A DNA stretch of 7,756 nt, taken from contig JBJXFY010000228.1 of the NCBI GenBank assembly GCA_046155815.1, forward strand, positions 1-7,756, read 5' to 3'. Under the pieces are notes generated by a model that saw only the letters and a program-made list of their open reading frames with translations, was not told the origin of the DNA and searched no databases. Shown piece by piece: positions 5,867 through 7,756 of this stretch (position 1 is its first letter; each line of letters begins with the position of its first letter). A program made the position numbers and the translations under genes. Source of the stretch: JBJXFY01 sp046155815. GTDB lineage: Bacteria > Verrucomicrobiota > Verrucomicrobiia > Limisphaerales > CAIMTB01.

Positions 5867-6613
5867 TCACTCCAAGGCCGAAGCGTGGCCCTGCGCCGCC
5901 GCCGGGGCTGCCGAATGGAAGGTCACCACCGCCAGGCCCCCCTGCCGCTCGAGCCGGCCGGCCACGGTAATCGGCAAGCCGGCCCAGGCGGGCTCCAGCC
6001 GGGCACCGGCCGCCGGGACCAGCAGCACCACGAGGCCGCCGCCGTCCGCGTCGCGCACCAGCAGGCCGGGCGGCACGCCGCCGCTCAGGCAGCGCGCGGC
6101 GCAGGCGCGGTGGACCTTGCCGCTGCCGGGCCGCATCACACCGAACCAGCACTTCGTGTCCACCAGCTCGCCGGTGAGGGTGACTTCGGCGCCGGGCGCG
6201 GATCCGGCGGCGGGCGGCACTGCGGCCGGTCCGGCCGCCGCAGTGATGGCGTGGACCTCGATCATGCGCTGGCCGGCACGCTCGATCAGGCTGCCGGCCA
6301 CGCGCACACGCCGGCCGTGCCAGTCCGCCGCGCCGGCCACGCCGCGCTTTCCGGGGCCGACGAGGACATGGTTCGTGACGCCCGCGCCGTCACCGGCCTG
6401 GAGCATCGGCAGCGGCGCGGCCAGCAGCACGCCCTCCCATTCGCGCGTGACGCCGAACTCAAACCGGCCCCCGCCGAACGGCCGCTGCACGGCCGCCACG
6501 CCGGCCGCGACAAGCACGAGCGCCACCGCCAGCAGCGCGACCCAGACGCGCACGCGCCGCGCCAGCCCCGCCGGCGCGCGGTCCGCGTAGCCGATGTAGA
6601 AGTCGTCGTTCAT
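5867..6613 (-). CDS. Single-pass membrane protein with a conserved three-cysteine extracytoplasmic domain, function unknown
   Basis: I recognise no named gene. The 248-residue protein has a short charged N terminus (ending ARRVRV), one membrane helix at about 22-42 and a ~205-residue C-terminal part that should lie in the periplasm by the positive-inside rule. That part seems to hold two similar beta-rich modules: VLVGPGKRG...WHGRRVRVAGSLIERAGQRMIEV (~83-120) and VVLLVPAAG...WAGLPITVAGRLERQGGLAVVTF (~195-232). Between them is the segment LTGELVDTKCW (147-156) to HRACAARCLSGGVPP (168-182), with Cys155, Cys171, Cys175 and His168. The pattern resembles the GxVxDxxC...C...C(V/L)..G proteins common in periplasmic bacterial families, but this is from memory. 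The ATG overlaps the Rieske-gene stop as ATGA, so the two are co-translated. The frame is open further upstream only within the Rieske gene. A role as electron acceptor, donor or metal-binding partner of the Rieske protein is inferred from position and cysteines. Confidence 0.85.
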   Translation of the reverse strand: MNDDFYIGYADRAPAGLARRVRVWVALLAVALVLVAAGVAAVQRPFGGGRFEFGVTREWEGVLLAAPLPMLQAGDGAGVTNHVLVGPGKRGVAGAADWHGRRVRVAGSLIERAGQRMIEVHAITAAAGPAAVPPAAGSAPGAEVTLTGELVDTKCWFGVMRPGSGKVHRACAARCLSGGVPPGLLVRDADGGGLVVLLVPAAGARLEPAWAGLPITVAGRLERQGGLAVVTFHSAAPAAAQGHASALE

Positions 6614-7659
6614 GATTCCTGCGCGCACGCCGCGGCACCGGCACGGCGGGTTCGCAGCGGGTTTTCCACGGCGCGCACCCAGACGCGGCCGGCGGCCACG
6701 CGCACGTCGTGCGTGGGGATGACTTCCTGGAAGGGCGGCGGGCTGCAGCCGTCCCCGGGCCGGTAGTTCCAGCCATGCCACGGGCAGGTGATGCAGCCGT
6801 CCACGATGCGTCCCTCGCCCAGCGGCCCGCCCTGGTGGCGGCAGACGTTGCCCGTGGCGAAGACGCGGCCGTCGTGCCGCCACACCGCCAGCCGCCGGCC
6901 GGCCACCGTCACGACGCGCGCCCGGCCTTCGCGCAGGTCATCCAGCGCGCACGCGTCCACGAAGCCGTCCGCCACGGCCGCGTCGTGCGCGCGGTCGAGG
7001 CGGCCTTCCCGGGCCGCGGCGGCGAGGTGCAGCCCGGCGAGCGCCACGAAGCCCGCGCCCAGCAGCAGCGCGGGCAGCGGGTGGCGCTCGGACTGGAGCA
7101 CGCCCAGCGCGACGTGCGCCACGATCAGGCCGTAGGCCGCGTACACGCCGAGGTGCAGCGCCTTCCAGACCGGCGCGCCCAGGTTGCGGAGCCAGAAGTC
7201 GTGGCTGGTCGCCGCCAGGAGGAAGAGGATCCCGAGCGCCGCCGCGCCGAACGGCTCGAAGGGGAGGTGCGCCAGGCCGCCGCCGCCGCCCGCATACGCC
7301 GTGAACACGCTCACGAGGGGGAACTCATCGCCCAGCGCGTGGAACTGGACCACCGCGAGCACCGAGTGGAGGAGCGCGAGCAGGAACATCGTCACGCCCA
7401 GGTGCCGGCGGTTGTACAGCAGCGGGAGGAAGCGCGGGTCGAGCCGCGCCAGCGGGCCGATGGCGAGGATGACGTGCAGGAGCAGCAGCGCGGCGAGGGC
7501 GGAGCCGCGGAGCAGCAGCGTCTCGGCCGTGAAATCCGGGTTCCGCCCGGCCGTGACGCCGGCGAACGCGCCGAGGGTGAGCACGAGCAGGACGGCGAGC
7601 GTGGCGTCGTAGAGCCGCTTCTGGCGGTTCCAGTCCACGGCGCGATAGGCGAGGGACAT
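6610..7659 (-). CDS. Ferric-reductase-like six-helix membrane protein fused to a C-terminal Rieske [2Fe-2S] domain
   Basis: The 349-residue protein has six hydrophobic helices at about 19-37, 46-70, 86-107, 137-152, 165-188 and 195-216, as in the ferric reductase-like transmembrane (b-heme) domain. Candidate heme-ligand histidines are H62, H86, H98, H153, H169 and H182; H169 and H182 in helix 5 are 13 residues apart, the spacing of the NOX2 pair. The C-terminal ~110 residues are a Rieske domain with NVCRHQGGPLGEG (271-283; C273, H275) and CPWHGWNY (292-299; C292, H295), ferredoxin/dioxygenase-type rather than bc1-type. Arginine-rich loops after helices 2, 4 and 6 place both termini, and so the Rieske cluster, in the cytoplasm. 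No NAD(P)H or flavin domain is attached, so electrons must come from another protein. The ATG lies 10 bases after the stop of the partial upstream frame, without a clear ribosome binding site. The overall role is membrane electron transfer; substrates are unknown. Confidence 0.9.
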   Translation of the reverse strand: MSLAYRAVDWNRQKRLYDATLAVLLVLTLGAFAGVTAGRNPDFTAETLLLRGSALAALLLLHVILAIGPLARLDPRFLPLLYNRRHLGVTMFLLALLHSVLAVVQFHALGDEFPLVSVFTAYAGGGGGLAHLPFEPFGAAALGILFLLAATSHDFWLRNLGAPVWKALHLGVYAAYGLIVAHVALGVLQSERHPLPALLLGAGFVALAGLHLAAAAREGRLDRAHDAAVADGFVDACALDDLREGRARVVTVAGRRLAVWRHDGRVFATGNVCRHQGGPLGEGRIVDGCITCPWHGWNYRPGDGCSPPPFQEVIPTHDVRVAAGRVWVRAVENPLRTRRAGAAACAQES

Positions 7660-7669
7660 GGCGGGAAAC

Positions 7670-7756
7670 TCAGCGCGCTGACGGCGGCACGGCGGCGGGC
7701 AGCACCGAGGACGCGCGCTCCGCCGGCCGGGCCAGCAGCGCCGCCGCCAGCAGCAG
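7670..7756 (-). CDS. C-terminal end of an unidentified upstream gene (28 codons, partial)
   Basis: A frame enters from the window edge and ends with TGA at 7672-7670, 10 bases before the Rieske-gene ATG. It reads as a hydrophobic Leu/Ala stretch followed by ARPAERASSVLPAAV and a short tail PPSAR. The third codon positions are almost all G or C, like the other genes here, and the tight spacing suggests an operon partner of the Rieske gene. With so few residues the protein cannot be named, and in GC-rich DNA a 28-codon open frame could be chance. Confidence 0.4.
   Translation of the reverse strand: MLLAAALLARPAERASSVLPAAVPPSAR

Noticed and set aside
4782..6152. Minus-strand open frame of 456 codons across dapF and the dapF-yajC gap
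   Set aside because: It reads dapF in a different frame and yields an Arg/Gly/Ala-rich product, whereas the dapF frame carries both catalytic cysteine motifs.
5885..6766. Plus-strand open frame of 293 codons opposite the redox genes
   Set aside because: Its Gly/Arg/His-rich low-complexity product is antisense to two genes with clear motifs.
6614..6883. 90-codon N-terminal extension of the three-cysteine protein
   Set aside because: It overlaps the Rieske-domain coding region in another frame and is Arg-rich without motifs. ATG 6613 gives a clean charged N terminus and membrane helix with an ATGA overlap.

Overview
This is a high-GC (roughly 70% by eye) bacterial chromosomal segment in which every supportable gene lies on the minus strand, so transcription runs from high to low coordinates. 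The gene content and style fit a Verrucomicrobiota-like genome: a fused SecD-SecF, a short YajC directly upstream of it, and a TerC and an ExoD protein in the same run leading into recJ. The phylum is an inference from protein style and gene order, not a measurement.

The window has three blocks, listed in transcription order. (1) 7756-5867 is a redox block. It holds the last codons of an unidentified gene, a six-helix ferric-reductase-like membrane protein fused to a Rieske [2Fe-2S] domain, and a single-pass membrane protein with a three-cysteine motif that starts inside the stop codon of the Rieske gene (ATGA). (2) 5776-4967 is dapF, diaminopimelate epimerase, standing alone between a 90-bp and a 189-bp gap. 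(3) 4777-1 is a packed run, yajC, secDF, terC, exoD, recJ. Two of its junctions are 4-base GTGA stop/start overlaps (secDF/terC and exoD/recJ), one gap is 6 bases and one is 18 bases. recJ runs off the window end with only its first 97 codons present.

The third block looks like one transcription unit joining the Sec export accessory complex (YajC, SecDF) to a TerC-family metal exporter, an ExoD-family membrane protein and the RecJ nuclease. The secDF-terC coupling fits published links in Bacillus between TerC proteins and metalation of secreted enzymes.

The least characterised part is the redox pair. Charge distribution puts the Rieske domain in the cytoplasm and the partner's cysteine-bearing domain outside, suggesting a small transmembrane electron-transfer module. 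The 189-bp dapF-yajC gap is the richest non-coding stretch. It contains a hairpin, a degenerate 7-bp repeat, a tandem 12-mer with A-tracts and two short perfect palindromes next to yajC. No gene in the window has a well-placed strong Shine-Dalgarno sequence. I see no RNA genes, CRISPR arrays or insertion sequences.
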